A DNA stretch of 64,000 nucleotides from Endomychus coccineus (taxonomy: Eukaryota; Arthropoda; Insecta; Coleoptera; Endomychidae): contig OY294067.1 of assembly GCA_958510875.1 (NCBI GenBank), forward strand, positions 259,223,736 through 259,287,735. Direction: 5' to 3'. This document shows, piece after piece, positions 12,590-24,689 of this stretch. Numbering within the stretch: position 1 is the stretch's first letter; each line of letters opens with the position of its first letter. Both the position numbers and the translations under genes were made by a program. The notes beneath the pieces were generated by a model that was not told the DNA's origin, did not search any database, and worked only from the letters and a program-made list of their open reading frames with translations.

Positions 12590-13036
12590 TTTTTTTGCTA
12601 AATTATTAAAATGATAATACCTAAACTCGTTATTTTCGAATTGTTCTTTAAACATTCAAACTCAAATGTCGCTAAAACGGCTACTCGATCAAAATTATGC
12701 AGAGTAACTTCTTCTTTAAATCGAATGTAGAATCAGAAAATCTTCACAGTTTTGCAAAATATACAGTAGCGTACAGAGCAGTTGGAAAAAGGAGAAAGCC
12801 TTCGAGGATCTTCGCCACTGGATTGGTTTTCTAAAAGTCTACTATACTGAATCATAGGATACATCTCAGCACCAATTTGAACAAAATTGGTGTAGAAGTT
12901 ATGATTAAAAACGGATTTTAGGGGTTGAACTTTGAAGGGGTGTATCTCCTTTAGAAAAAAAATTTCAGACGCTTCTTCATTATTTGATGCCCTGAACGTG
13001 CTCCCAAATTTTGACCACCTATCTTAGCAACACCTT
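12590..13036 (+). repeat. Dispersed repeat family R1, copy 1
   Basis: This copy is about 70-75% like 13518-13922 in the same orientation, sharing TTGTTCTTTAAACATTC, GAATGTAGAATCAGAAA, CACTGAATCATAGG-like and TTTGAAGGGGTGTATCTCC blocks. It ends with AACACCTTGTATTC. That end resembles the ACAGGGTGTT-type termini of the elements at 3665-4984 and 53984-54372. Non-coding. A third copy lies at about 39160-39420. Confidence 0.65.
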
Positions 13037-13184
13037 GTATTCACAATTTTTCTGCATATAACTGATATTTGATTCCTCAAATTGTATGGTTCATGTAATT
13101 ATAGGGAAGCTGGGCATGAGGAAGCTTGTGCTTGGGTTGACATTCAAGATGAAGTGTTTTTGTTCACTAACCGCACTTCAGCCA

Positions 13185-13460
13185 CTAGGGCTTTTCGTGT
13201 ATTCCAATTGGATAGTTTACAACACCTACTCCGTTACTATAGTTCCCTGCACTAGTTTGTACAGGTTCCTCATCGGATGGCTAGTTGGTTGCTGTACCGA
13301 ATATTATTTGTCTTTAACAATATAATGCCCCGCATACATGTTTGCCAGATTTTGTCCTTTTGCCGCAGAGCCAAAAGGAAAGTTCTCGATTGAACAGCTT
13401 GCTTATGTGACTTCTCGTTTGGTCGTTATCAGTATAAGGAGACCCATTATCGTTCGGACC
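13185..13460 (-). repeat. Right arm of inverted repeat
   Basis: This is the inverse of 12130-12385. The pair flanks R1 copy 1, so a fragment of the neighbouring sequence was duplicated in inverse orientation or the two arms are ends of one element. Confidence 0.6.
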
Positions 13461-13517
13461 TGATTTCCGCTCATGATGAGTAGTTCTTCAGTTCTTTTTT
13501 TCGACGGTCCTGTTTCA

Positions 13518-13922
13518 ATTCCTAAGCTCGTTACTTCGGAGTTGTTCTTTAAACATTCGAATCAAATTTTTGCAAGTAATTTTTCTTTCCAAATTGAATG
13601 TAGAATCAGAAACAGTTCTGCAAAATATCCAGTAGCATACAAATTAGGATCATATAAAGAGAAAGCCTTGCAGTATCTACGCCACTAGATTAATCTTTCA
13701 ATAGTTTATTCCACTGAATCATAGGTATACATCAGCTGTACCAAATTTGAACAAAATGGGTCCAAGAAGTTATGATAAAAAAACAATTTTCGGGGTTGAA
13801 TTTTGAAGGGGTGTATCTCCCTTAGGAGACACATCAGAGTCAAAAAGGTTAGAGATTTTTATTTGACTTACTCTATTGCTCCCAAATTTCAACCAACTAT
13901 CTTAGGAAAACCTTGTATATTG
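13518..13922 (+). repeat. Dispersed repeat family R1, copy 2
   Basis: Direct repeat of 12590-13036. The right end reads AGGAAAACCTTGTAT, parallel to the end of copy 1. No coding capacity. Confidence 0.65.
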
Positions 13923-14547
13923 CTACTGAAGTGCAAATTCGTGTTTCATCCAAATGTTACTATCCAATATAATTATGCGTGAATACCTAAGTATGTGTAA
14001 CATCGTAGAAATCAATAAGTAGTATGCCTTTCTGTCATTCCTTGTCAGGATCATTGTTATAGACAGGTAGGAATCTACAATCTATAACACTCACAAGCGG
14101 GTTAGTTCTCACCAGAGCGATATTATGCACATAATTTGTATTATAGAAGTGCTAAGGCACAAGTTGCGTGTACATTAGTGGCTTGAGAGTCGATTTTGCA
14201 TACGATATTTGAATGAGAAATATTTGCATAGGAATACAATATTTGAGACGCAGCGTCTAGTTACTCCTGAGAAATGTCGATCGAAATTAAAGCGAAAGGG
14301 TAAAAGGGACACCCGTAGTTACCCTTAAGAACTTTCCATTTGAATATCACAATAATTATTACCGTCGGACCGGTGTTTAATGTATAGGAATGAATCTGAA
14401 TATTTATGCGCTTGTTGCTCACTATACGATAGTAGTTCGGGTCGTAGGACCATCGATTTTACCTATTCATATTTATGGGAATAACTGTGAGAATTATTGC
14501 GGAGAAGTATAGAAAACATGAATAGAAGGAGCATTGATGATATTAAG
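13923..14547. other. Spacer, nothing recognised
   Basis: No gene or repeat could be supported here. Confidence 0.35.
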
Positions 14548-14851
14548 AATATAATAATAATAATCTTTATTGCACCATGATACATACAACGAATATACAT
14601 AAGCTAGTCAACAGAAAAAAACGTAACAATAGTAATAAAAATATTTAGAAATGTAAAATAATTTCAGAACACAGAATTAAGATAATTGTCCACTCGATAA
14701 AGTTCTACATCTATAAGCATCATAATAAGTGATTTTTTAGATTTCATTGAAGTTATCATTTATAATAGCTAGAGGTAGATGATTGCTAAATATAATGCTC
14801 GAATATAGAGTAGGTACCTTTCACCTTAGATAATAATAAAGATTCTTGACC
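14548..14851 (-). mobile_element. LINE 3' end (UTR and tail), split by MITE
   Basis: The plus strand shows AATAATAATAATCTTTATTG, which on the minus strand is a polyadenylation-like AATAAAG followed by an (ATT)n tail. This is the usual 3' terminus of Jockey/CR1-like LINEs. The same LINE continues on the far side of the MITE, from 15433 to 16160, where its reverse transcriptase is found. Confidence 0.55.
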
Positions 14852-15432
14852 CAGGTATGAATTATATATAAATTCTCGAGAAATAGATCACATTTACACT
14901 TATGCTTTATATTTTCTCGTCTTTACGTACGTTTCGTGCTCACGACCATCATCAGAAGACTTATTATGTCTAAGACTGGATTACTTAAACTAATTGTATT
15001 AACACAAAGTGTCCTTATTGCACCAATTTCAATTAAAATGCCCACGTCGCCGAATCGAACAGAAAGACGGATATTCGAAATTGTAACATATCAATGTAAT
15101 AAGTATAATATATCAAGAATTCACAGTTACGCAGTACTCTTAATAAATGCGAGCTCATGTCAACAAAGTCTATGAGCGACTTAAAACGGGAACATTAGGT
15201 TCAAGTATCCACTTTCAAACCAGATGCTAAGATTTACGAGCTAATAGAAAATGGTTTGTCAGTTATTGGAAATATACTTTTGACATTCTACATAAAATAT
15301 ACTTTCAACATTATAAATACGCATGTAGGAATTTGCAAGAGTTTCAATTAATAATTAAGCGTACGTAAAGACGAGAAAATATGGAGGGAAGTGTTAATGT
15401 GATCTATCTCCCAAGAATTTATATATAATACC
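14852..15432. mobile_element. MITE copy A with about 80-bp terminal inverted repeats
   Basis: The left terminus (14852-14932) and right terminus (about 15360-15432) are inverse copies. They share AGGTAT, TATATATAAATTCT, AGATAGATCACATT-like and TTTTCTCGTCTTTACGTAC. The interior of about 430 bp encodes nothing recognised. A shorter relative with the same ends lies at 33091-33234. It sits inside a minus-strand LINE, so it is younger than that LINE. Confidence 0.75.
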
Positions 15433-16165
15433 TCAGATAATAGGTGGTGATGTGGCATATTGAAGTTTATCATGTGTATTGTACCATATGACTGAAAGGT
15501 AACAAAAGGCTTTTGGTGGTTGACTAGGATATTGGTGGAAGATTCAAGGCTACGAGTGGTTTTCTAAAATATTGCATTCGTCTTCTTAGGGTTCAATATT
15601 GATCTAGAATTCGTGAACCAACTTTCAACATCAATCGTAGTCTCACTGGCAATTTTTACAAGATCAGGAAATGTGTTTGCAGTAAATAAGATTGTGCTAT
15701 CATCTGTAAAATTGATTATTATTTCATTTTGCTGTGCAAGCGCAGCAATGTGATTGATGAAAATGATAAAAATGGGTACTCCTGAGACACCAGCCTTGGG
15801 GAAAACAAGGGACGCCTCTAAGGTTCTTGATTGTTTGTAGATTCCCTGTATTTTTGTCCTCTATTTTTTAAGTGTGTCCTCTGTCTTTCAAAAAAGGTTA
15901 GAAACAATTTAAAGTAACACCCGCATACCGTAACGTTGAGTTTTGTCTCTAATATAGAAAAGTTTCTGCTTATGCTATCAAAAGCCCTGAATAGGTCGAG
16001 AAGAAGTCTACATGCATCATTTTCTTCCTCTATAATATTATATATGTTATGGGTAAGCTGGCTTCTATGCTCTTGCCAGCCGGAAAACCGTGTGAATTCG
16101 TGAAGATATTTCCTTTTTCATAGAACTCAACAAGCCTACGAGGGCAAGGGGAAAAAATCCTGAAA
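15433..16165 (-). mobile_element. LINE reverse-transcriptase remnant, minus strand
   Basis: Reading leftwards, minus-strand frames give DACRLLLDLFRAFDSISRNF (RT palm, first Asp region), then VSGVPIFIIFINHIAALAQ and INFTDDSTILFTAN, where TDD stands for the catalytic F-x-D-D box. It ends with SWFTNSRSILNPKKTNA. These are consecutive motifs of a Jockey-like LINE ORF2. The frame is broken between blocks. With 14548-14851 it forms one LINE interrupted by MITE copy A. Confidence 0.75.
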
Positions 16166-16990
16166 AATAAAACAGACGGCGCCACAATTGACTAATATGT
16201 CATTTATTCAGAGTGATATGACATTTAGTTCAGTTTTGACACTCGTCGAAAGCAAACAACCTTGAAGATTTTTGTAAACATGGAAAAAAGTGAATTTCGC
16301 TTCATGATTAAATATTATTTCTTGTGTGGAAAAAACATTACACAACCCAAAGCATCGGTTGTTAAACATTATGGGGACTCTTCAACATCGTATGGAATGA
16401 TTCACAAGCGGTTAACTGATTTTCATTGTGGTAGTATGAACAAAAAATACGCGGAACTTTCTGGTCGTCCTATTGAGGTTACAATGCCAGAAATGGTCCA
16501 TAAAATCCATGGTATGATATTGGACGATCAGCGAGTTAAAGTGCACGACATTGCTGAGACTATTTCTGAATATGAGAAAGCTATCTGCCAGATGTATGCC
16601 GCATTTGATCTCTGTTGACAATATGTGCGATAAGAAGGACTATTTACGCCATTTCCTTACCGTGTACAAAACATGGACCCATCGCAACATTCCAGAAACC
16701 GGAGAACAGTAGAAACAGTGGACTCGTCCTGGCAAATCGAAGCCGAGAAACGCCAAAGTTGGTTTATCGGCCAACAAAGTCATGACGACAGTTTTTTGGA
16801 ATGCACACGGTATCCATCATGCAGAGTTGTTGGATCGATTCGACACGGCTCACACCTAGCAAAATGTAAATTGGAACATTTGGATATCTTGACCCTTAAA
16901 AATTTGCCAAAATTCAATACCTGAAATATCATTTGTCATAGACAGTGATCAAGACACTGCCATGAATTTAAACGTAACTATAAACACTAT
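16166..16990 (+). mobile_element. Decayed mariner transposon
   Basis: From ATG 16280 the frame reads MEKSEFRFMIKYYFLCGKN, the start of a mariner transposase with its N-terminal helix-turn-helix. AELSGRPIEVTMPEMVHKIH follows. The frame stops at 16618. A downstream frame (about 16640-16860) gives NKVMTTVFWNAHGIHHAELL, the catalytic-core block normally VMASVFWDAHG, in which Asp is replaced by Asn. Much of the central region, including the first catalytic Asp, is missing. The element is dead. Confidence 0.85.
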
Positions 16991-18880
16991 GCGGCTTATA
17001 CTTAACAATATTTGGATGCATACTTTGAGGACGCAATATTTAAAAAACTGAATTAAGAACTGTCAACAGAGATCTGTCTAGTTAATTTAATGAATCGACA
17101 TTTTATATCGGCAGCTCTGTATAATGTGTTGCCAACTGTAAAAATGGAATATACCGGTTTGACGAAGGTAGCGCGGCAGTGATTCAGGGAAATTGTTGAA
17201 TTGTAAAAATAATCAATTATGACGTCACGCCATTGATTTGGCGAACAGAGCATAGTTACCTGCCCGCTGAGGATAATTTTTCACATTGGCGAAAGAATAC
17301 AAGATTCATTCCAAGAATCGCTACAAGGATGCTGATTGAACGGTTCAATGATTATGTGTGCTGGGGAATTAGTGAAAGGAAATTATTTCACATTTAACAA
17401 AATTTAACATAATTACAAAATAATCATGCAGAAGTTAAAAAGAGCGTGAACGGAGGAAACAACATTCGTATATTTGTTTTGATACTGGACGTATATATTA
17501 ACGACATCTCGTGATTAAAATTTTTCATTCACTAATTAAAAAGCATGCTATTCGTTAGGCTTAATTAAGATAAGCAACTCTAGATATTCAATGCAATAGG
17601 TAATTCACTTTTGAATGATGATCTGTTAATTATAATTACTGACAATCATTAAATTGGTGTTCAAATCGTTCAAAATGCATGACTATAAATATAAAATTGA
17701 TAAACATAATTTGAATTATCATTGTAATCGGTGGCAGATGTTAATTTATGACTTTTCATTCTTTTTTAGACAGGTAACATTTTATCTCTCTAGGAAAATT
17801 AAAATGGAAATTTCGACCATGTGTTATAAAGTAAAATGTATTTTGGTGAAACCGTTATTATTTTAAAACTCGTGAGCCCTTATATTCATATTAAGTTATA
17901 ATATATATTTAAAATATGTTGCATGCCTTATCATATCTTTTCCATTGGAAACAAGCTAATAAATTACAAATATTTATTACAATATCAATTGATAACTACA
18001 ATTTGAGGAATATATCGGTATAAATATTCAATTTATTTTGAATGCTCCTGTAGAGAAAGCCGCGTTCGGCAATTAAGTTTGAATTGCCTGCATATAGGTT
18101 TTACTTTTAAATATAATTTATCTAATTGTTTTGAGCTATTAAAGAACCCGCGTTCGTTGATAAACTATTTTACAGTAGAAGAATATCTAAAGGCTGATAT
18201 ATGGTACAAACCAGTTTCTGTGCGAGTATTCTTCGTGATAAAAATGACCCACAATAATGCGATCGTTCATTCTCTCATGACGCTCGTAGTAAATCATGGG
18301 AGGCTGTGTACAAATAATACAGATGATCGCATTGTTCTAGAAGGTAAACAAATATCAATGGTCAAAGACCTATTGAGATTAACATTTCTTCTCATAAATG
18401 GAAGGAACACAGACTTACAATGATGATTGTGGAGAAAATGAGTTTTATTAACATACAATAACTAGAACTAATTCACTAACAAGAAAAATATATAATAAAA
18501 AGTCAGGATATTTCAAATGTACTGAAATAATGCATTGCATTGTTGATAGACGTGTTGTCACTGTTCGGCCTAGTTAAACCGTAACTTCGTTTAACTTTCA
18601 CATTTGGATGCTTTAAGCCAGCAAACACTCTTTGATAAGAGTGTTAGATTCTACTTATAAATATGAAATAATCAACCAAATCAACTAAAAATACTATACT
18701 AAAGTACTAAGAACCTTCCAGCTACCATCATCAGAATAAACTCTCTCTACATTATTTTAGTTAATATTGAACTAGAATCGATCTAATAGCGTATCACAAC
18801 AATATAAACTAGCAAGCTTTTGTTAATTCGTTATTTGTGAAAATTGTATTCTTGAATAAGAATAGGTAGATAATATAGTC
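16991..18880. other. AT-rich DNA, nothing firmly recognised
   Basis: The longest open frame, 18079-18423 (114 codons, TTG first), has no recognised motif and no supporting context. Short AT-rich palindromes occur. No gene can be supported. Confidence 0.35.
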
Positions 18881-18883
18881 CAT

Positions 18884-19205
18884 TTAGGAGCCACCAGGCT
18901 TGACAACGGGACCAATCTTGGCTAGAACCTGGGTGTACCAGCCTCGCATTCAATACATTGGCCCAAGTCTGGACCGAGATTTAAATATCAGTCTGAGCTG
19001 AACCTTGGCGGACCAAACTCCGCTCAAGCCCAAGTCAGACCTTACAAATTCAGCCTCAACTCTCAAGTCTCTAACCGAAGCCCTGTCAAACTTTGTAAAT
19101 CTAGCCACGACTCTCAAGCCTATAGCCAAGCGTCAGCCAGATATGAGATGCCGAGTCTCGGTAGTCCAGTCTCTGTCTAAGCCTCAGCCAGACATTAATG
19201 ATCGG
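18884..19205. repeat. Degenerate short tandem repeat, part 1
   Basis: Degenerate units of roughly 20-24 bp recur, with cores such as GCCCAAGTCTGGACCGAG, AGCCTCAACTCTCAAGTC and AGCCACGACTCTCAAGCC. GC content is well above the flanks. The same type of array resumes at about 20060-20490, so a single minisatellite may have been split by later insertions. Confidence 0.55.
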
Positions 19206-19359
19206 TAACATATCGATGAAATGGGATAATACACGGGGATAAATTTGTAGTATATAACAGTAATTCTTATATCCATGCTGGTCAATTACCCAATTGCTAA
19301 GTATCACAGTTAGCGGTTATTACTTTATATATCAAATCGAGAAGTTAATTTACAATTCG

Positions 19360-19440
19360 TCGGTTGGCGTAGTCGGTAGTGTTCGCGTATCGTAACTTGT
19401 AGATCGAAGGATTGAATAGCAGTGTAGGTGAGATACTTCT
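19360..19440 (+). mobile_element. tRNA-derived SINE head remnant
   Basis: TGGCGTAGTCGG at about 19366 fits a tRNA A box (TRGCNNAGYNGG). The expected spacing follows, and then GGATTGAATAGC, a degenerate B box. The tail cannot be delimited. Confidence 0.4.
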
Positions 19441-19654
19441 TTGATGTGGAATCATTATTTGTTAATATATGTAAGTGTACATATAGCGCAACAACGAAAG
19501 TGAACTTTGGTCGATTGATCACGTGCCTTTTCTTAGCCAACTAGTTTTCGGACACTCTTACGAGTCGAATGTATATGATTTTGTATGAACAGTGAATATA
19601 TTGAAAAATAGAATTGAAATTGAAAAGTAACTTTCATTTCAAAGTGTTATAAAA

Positions 19655-19872
19655 AAAATGAGAAATTACGATCGCCGGTCCAAAAAACCCCATATACCAA
19701 TTCCGAATAGAATCTAACCGTAATCACAGAACTCACCATATCAGCCCTAATCTTGAATATTTGAATGTTGACTGAAAAATCATGATCTCCTACCCAAAAA
19801 CTCCCATATACCAATTTTGAATAGAATCGCATCATAATCGCAAAATTCGTCCACCACGTTGAGTTTTTGAAT
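19655..19872 (+). repeat. Two-copy tandem repeat, about 114-bp period
   Basis: CCATATACCAATT followed by GAATAGAATC is found at 19690 and again at 19804, with similar flanks on both sides (GAGAAATTACGATC against GAAAAATCATGATC). Two diverged direct copies, non-coding. Confidence 0.6.
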
Positions 19873-20059
19873 TGATGTGACATCGAAAATCCGGAAAGAG
19901 TTTTGGAAAAAGTTTTGTTTAGTTACAATAGGGGAAAAAATTAAAAATAAGAAAAATAAAAGAATGAGAACAATAAAAAATTGGGAAAATAAAAAAAAAT
20001 GGAAAAATAAAAAATGTGAAAAACAACAATTTTCTTGATTTTTCCTATTTTTGCCGAAA

Positions 20060-20490
20060 TGGCCCAAGATTATTTCTTTCGTCTTGAAGACCTATCTGAG
20101 TCTTGGCCTTACAGTGCTATCAGCCATTTGGCCCAAAAACTCGACGTCAGGCTTGTATCGATGTTATGATTAAGAGGTTCAATCAGCCTTGAGCCAATCT
20201 TGGACTAAAAGCCTTCACCAGAATTGCATAGAATTGACTCAGACTTGTACCATGTTGTTCTTCAAGGATTAGCCCAAGGAGTAATGCTCACCATTGGCAC
20301 AAATCTTATTTTCAGCATTGTTACAATATTGTGTAGCAGCATTCGTCCAAAAGTGTAGACTACGACTGGCCAAGACCTGTTATTCAAATTTAGCCACGAC
20401 TGCATACCACGCCTGATGCTATGTTATCATCCCAAGTTTCTGCCAGAGTTATGAAGCATTTGCCCTGGCCCGAACCAACTTTAGGCCTGT
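20060..20490. repeat. Degenerate short tandem repeat, part 2
   Basis: Units like TTGGCCCAAGATT, GAGTCTTGGCCTT, TTGAGCCAATCTTGGAC and TTAGCCCAAGGAG resemble those at 18884-19205. Non-coding. Confidence 0.5.
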
Positions 20491-20589
20491 TGTTTTTTCC
20501 TACATGGGAGGGACTATTTCCGTTCAGTTTATAGGAATTCGAGGTATCTATTTATACGAGAAGGAAACCTATAATGTTCCTAGAAGAAG

Positions 20590-21560
20590 CCAGCGATGGA
20601 ATGTTAGGAGAAGCGCAGAGAAGAGAAGCATCAAAATTTTCTTCAAAAGTTTTGAGGTTATAGTCATTACGAAAGACCTCACCAGGCAAATACTTCCACA
20701 CATTGCCGTTAATTATTAAGATCTACAACAGAAGTTAAGCCTGTCTCGAACCTGACAATGAAGGGATGTCCCACCTAGAATCGCTCATGCTGGAATAACA
20801 GACCAGATTTTCGATGATCACCGACTGAAGAAATGTCTATAGAAATGAGACAGGTTGTCAATGTCTGGATAGATCAATAATTTCTTGAACGTTGCATCTT
20901 CATTCTGAAGATAATCTAAGAGCTGCAGAGTATATGTGCGAGCTCAATTTCAAACAAGTGAACAGAACTCAAGGACAGGTCAAATCTGTACTTTGTAGAT
21001 TATGAGGAACTGCTGGTATTCATAAAGCAGCTCTTGACATAGAATGGAAAGCGCTGTGGTGTAGTTATCGCAATAGACCTCACATGATCGACTCCTGAGA
21101 TGGTGCTGTTGGTAGTTATACAGAGCATAAATATTGAGGACTTCTTAGGAATAGTTGTACCTGACATCATCATGTTGAGATTCCTTGAAAAAATACAAGC
21201 TTGAGTCTTGGTTGTCTTAAACTCTACTAAATTATCAGGTTCTTATTCAAAAATTCTTGCCAGATCTTCATGTATTGCATCGACCTATATCCGTCTCGCA
21301 CCTTTGACTTCATTGAATGATATGGCGGCTGTGGAGGAGGAAACAGAATGGAGTGTACCATTATCCATAAAGCTATGAACAGGACAGGTGGTCACTTCTA
21401 ACATACCGTGGATATGGAGCTGAAACAAAAATGGAGCCAATACAGATCCCTGTGAAACATCATCGTTAGAATTCGTTGCATGAAATATGAACATTTGATA
21501 TCTCAGTACTAATAATGGCTTTACATAGAGGAAAGGTTCCAAAATGTAAATACAATTTTT
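20590..21560 (-). mobile_element. LINE reverse-transcriptase remnant, minus strand
   Basis: From 21542 leftwards the minus strand reads DVSQGSVLAPFLFQLHIHGM, the LINE block normally written PQGSVLxPxLFLLYINDM. SFMDNGTLH follows where the catalytic YADDTA should be, so both active-site acids are altered or lost. KTTKTQACIF and IPKKSSIFML-like blocks continue to about 20700. The fragment at 26440-26660 is another copy of part of this LINE. Confidence 0.65.
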
Positions 21561-23429
21561 GGATCGATCTAAATCAGATTTGGCAATAATCTTCTCTCTT
21601 TGAAAATAACGCCAACCAGTTCAAATTTGTTTTCTCAATGTAATGAAAGTGATATCCGAATTTGATTGCTATCAGTAGATTATATTTTTTAGTTATATTA
21701 TGTTTCGATTTCAACTGTAAAAGTGCCAACTTTTTCACAAAACGCAAATGACGCGGAATCCAAATATAAGATCAAGTTGTGTATTGCTTTAGATGAAATT
21801 TCGGAAAAAGCATGGTTAACTTTGGGCTTAAGGATTGGTTATATGTATTTTATATATTCTGAGGTAGATAGCATTTCATGATCAGCTAGCAGTTTCAGCA
21901 TAATATGGCCAAAAAAACATCAAACTTGTTTAATATATGTAAGCTCACTCCAGCAGCATGTTGTAAGTTGTCTAATTGACTATTTAGTACAACAGCTTCT
22001 ACAAACACTGATCATGTATTCAGAATACTAGCGTTTAGTTCCATTATCTAGCGATGAAGTTCTAATATTGTCACATCATTAATAGTCCTTTCATAAATGT
22101 ATATGTTGCTTGAGAACTGTAAATATGAACAGGTTTAATTAGGAAATTTAAGTCGATAAGGAATACACCATCAAGTCATTATAAATCATACGGGCAGTAT
22201 TATTTACAATGTATATTTGAACATTATCTTCACAGTGTTACGTGATCGCACTTATCTTCGCTGTCTGGAATGTTTTATGAGAGTTCCAAAGGAAGAATGT
22301 TTAGGTTCTATGAAATTATTTACTCACGGAATTCAATTGCAATTTTTCTTTGCACTCAAAGTACCTACTCATCCTAGTACGCCGCCACTCAACTATGTTC
22401 ACCATCATATGGAGTAAAGTCGAAGAATACTGAGCCATGGATAACTAACTTCCCTCACCCTCCCTTGTCTAGCACTATGCTGGTTAAATGTATGACCCCC
22501 GAAGTGACTTTTTGACATTGGACGAAAAATCCGTTTGCCTTATCCAAACACTATCCTGCGTGATAAACGGCATTGAATATTGTGTTCACTTTTAAAGCCC
22601 GACATCTCCAGTATTCCAGTATTTGTCGTGTTTCTCAAACAAATACTCTCAGCTGTGAGGAGCTTTTGTTGTCGTTTACGACTATTTCAGCTCTAGAGTT
22701 TGCTTACAATGGATGAAGATAATTATCAAAACAAGCACTAAAAAGGTGTTAAAAGTGTAATATGGCAGTGTGAAAGGATCAAAAAGTCAAGAATTAATGT
22801 TGATTAATATGTACATTTCAAGGGAAAAGTTGTTCCTAAAAAGGAGATGGGGTTAAACTGCAAGTGAGTAAACTTAACCTAAGAACTGACCACAAGAATA
22901 GCAAAAGAGGTACTATTTTTTAGTTGTTGTCGCAAATGTTTAGCAAAGCTATCTGAGGAGGCAAAGATAGCAATCTTCGGTAAATTTTAGAGCGTTGGTT
23001 CCAAAAATGAGCAGGATGCTTATCTTCAAGCGCTAATATTAGCAGTTCCAGTTCAGCGAAAGCATCTTGAAGACAATGTGAATGTATAAGTATAAAGTTA
23101 CCTATGGTGCAGGGCAACTTCTTATATGCAAAACTACGTTTCTGTGTTCATTCTCGGTTGTGTTTGCTTTCATCCGTTGAAAAATCACCCCAAGACATAC
23201 GCGGAGAAAGCAAGTCAGGGAACTCCAAAGCCTTTTCGATCTGATGGTTTCTCATATTTCATTATTTCACATCAAAGAAGCCCATTATAGCAATCGAGAT
23301 TATGAGTATCTTAGCGAAAGACTCGATATTAAGAAAATGCACATTTAATTTTCATCCATGTATCCCAATACTAGAATAAAATATTCATTATATATTTTTA
23401 TATATTATTATTTGAAGTGAACCGAAAAA
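21561..23429. other. AT-rich DNA, nothing recognised
   Basis: No protein-like or RNA signal was recognised. Open frames at 22217-22417 and 22920-23117 have no familiar motif. Confidence 0.35.
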
Positions 23430-23560
23430 TTAGAAAAACGTTGGACAAAGGGTATCGAGCTACAAAAAGATTATGTTGAGAAATAAAACAAGTTTTGACC
23501 AAATAAATCATTTCTTGTTTCATTTTCCAGGGACTTTGCACCTTGCCCTCGTGTAGTACT
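23430..23560 (+). mobile_element. mariner 3' end fragment
   Basis: The plus strand around 23450 gives KGYRATKRLC followed by a break and QVLTK, a degenerate C-terminus of a mariner transposase. The segment ends in AAAGTCC-type terminal sequence whose inverse is ACACGAGGGCAAGGTGCAAA, similar to the mariner terminus at 25979. Only about 130 bp remain. Confidence 0.5.
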
Positions 23561-24689
23561 TTCAGTATCATTAAAACAGTAGTTTTTTTGGTTACAATAA
23601 ATAAACAATCATAACGGACCATAGTAACTTCATAATAAAGTTACGTTAAATTAAATACTTTGTGGTATCATGAAAGTAAGGTTAACATATTCCTTTATAT
23701 CAATGATGGATTTTTACCTCTATACTTATACATATCTGTTCGTGAGAGTTGAATCCCCTCAACCCTCCTCCCGCCCCCGCCCTCATATAAGTCATCTATA
23801 AAGAAAATACAACATTTCTATTTTACACTATTGAAAGGCACAAACTTTGGACACGAATATTTTGTAAAAGAAATTAGGCATTGATTCTGTAATATAAATT
23901 AATTTTTAACATATTAAGGAAGTAAAAACTTAAATAATATATGTGGGATAATTTAATTCTTATCTTCAGAAAAATGTTGAAATATGTTTCCACACCGAAT
24001 TTTTCTGATACCACTTGGAACGTTTGAATTCACTTCCCATTATTTTCAGCTATACAAAACAAATATCTCCGTCTTACACAAGCACCAGAATTATAATGCG
24101 ATTATTTTTTGTGTTTATTGCTACCAAATAAGTAATATTAAAGTGTGTTTCATAAACTTTACAAAATATTTAAGTTTTTCAAATACTGATAATACTAAAT
24201 CCCTTCAGAAAAAAATAAAAATAACTTTGTTTGGGTAATAACCAATTTATTTTATGATGACAAACTATTCTAAACTAGTAGGTATGATATTTGATTATAA
24301 TATAATATCTGATTGTTCCCTAGAAAATCTTGTTACATATTATACTGTATTATCATTATTTGTACAATCAGAATAAATAAATAAAGATATATTTTACAAG
24401 TTGATATTTCTTTTTCTCAGTATGTACAAATGTTTCTCTGCTCTGGAAATACATATTATTCTAAATGCTCACAGACAGTTACAAATTCATATTATTCATG
24501 ATTGTATTCAACAGTACGATAATACGTAAATTTGAATGTCCCATAAATTCATCATTGAAGAGGACTTGAATAGTGACAAGTTGCGAATTTATAGTTGAAG
24601 TAGAATCACAGAAGGATTTTCTTTGAATTCCGATAGGATAAGAATATTCCACATAAATTACATTCTATTTTTCAGGTTTCTCCCTACGG
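23561..24689. other. AT-rich DNA, nothing recognised
   Basis: No gene could be supported. The 84-codon frame at 23984-24238 lies in highly AT-rich sequence and has no recognised motif. Confidence 0.35.

Noticed and set aside
18079..18423. 114-codon plus-strand ORF
   Set aside because: TTG start, no recognised motif, no context, in AT-rich DNA. A real gene cannot be supported.
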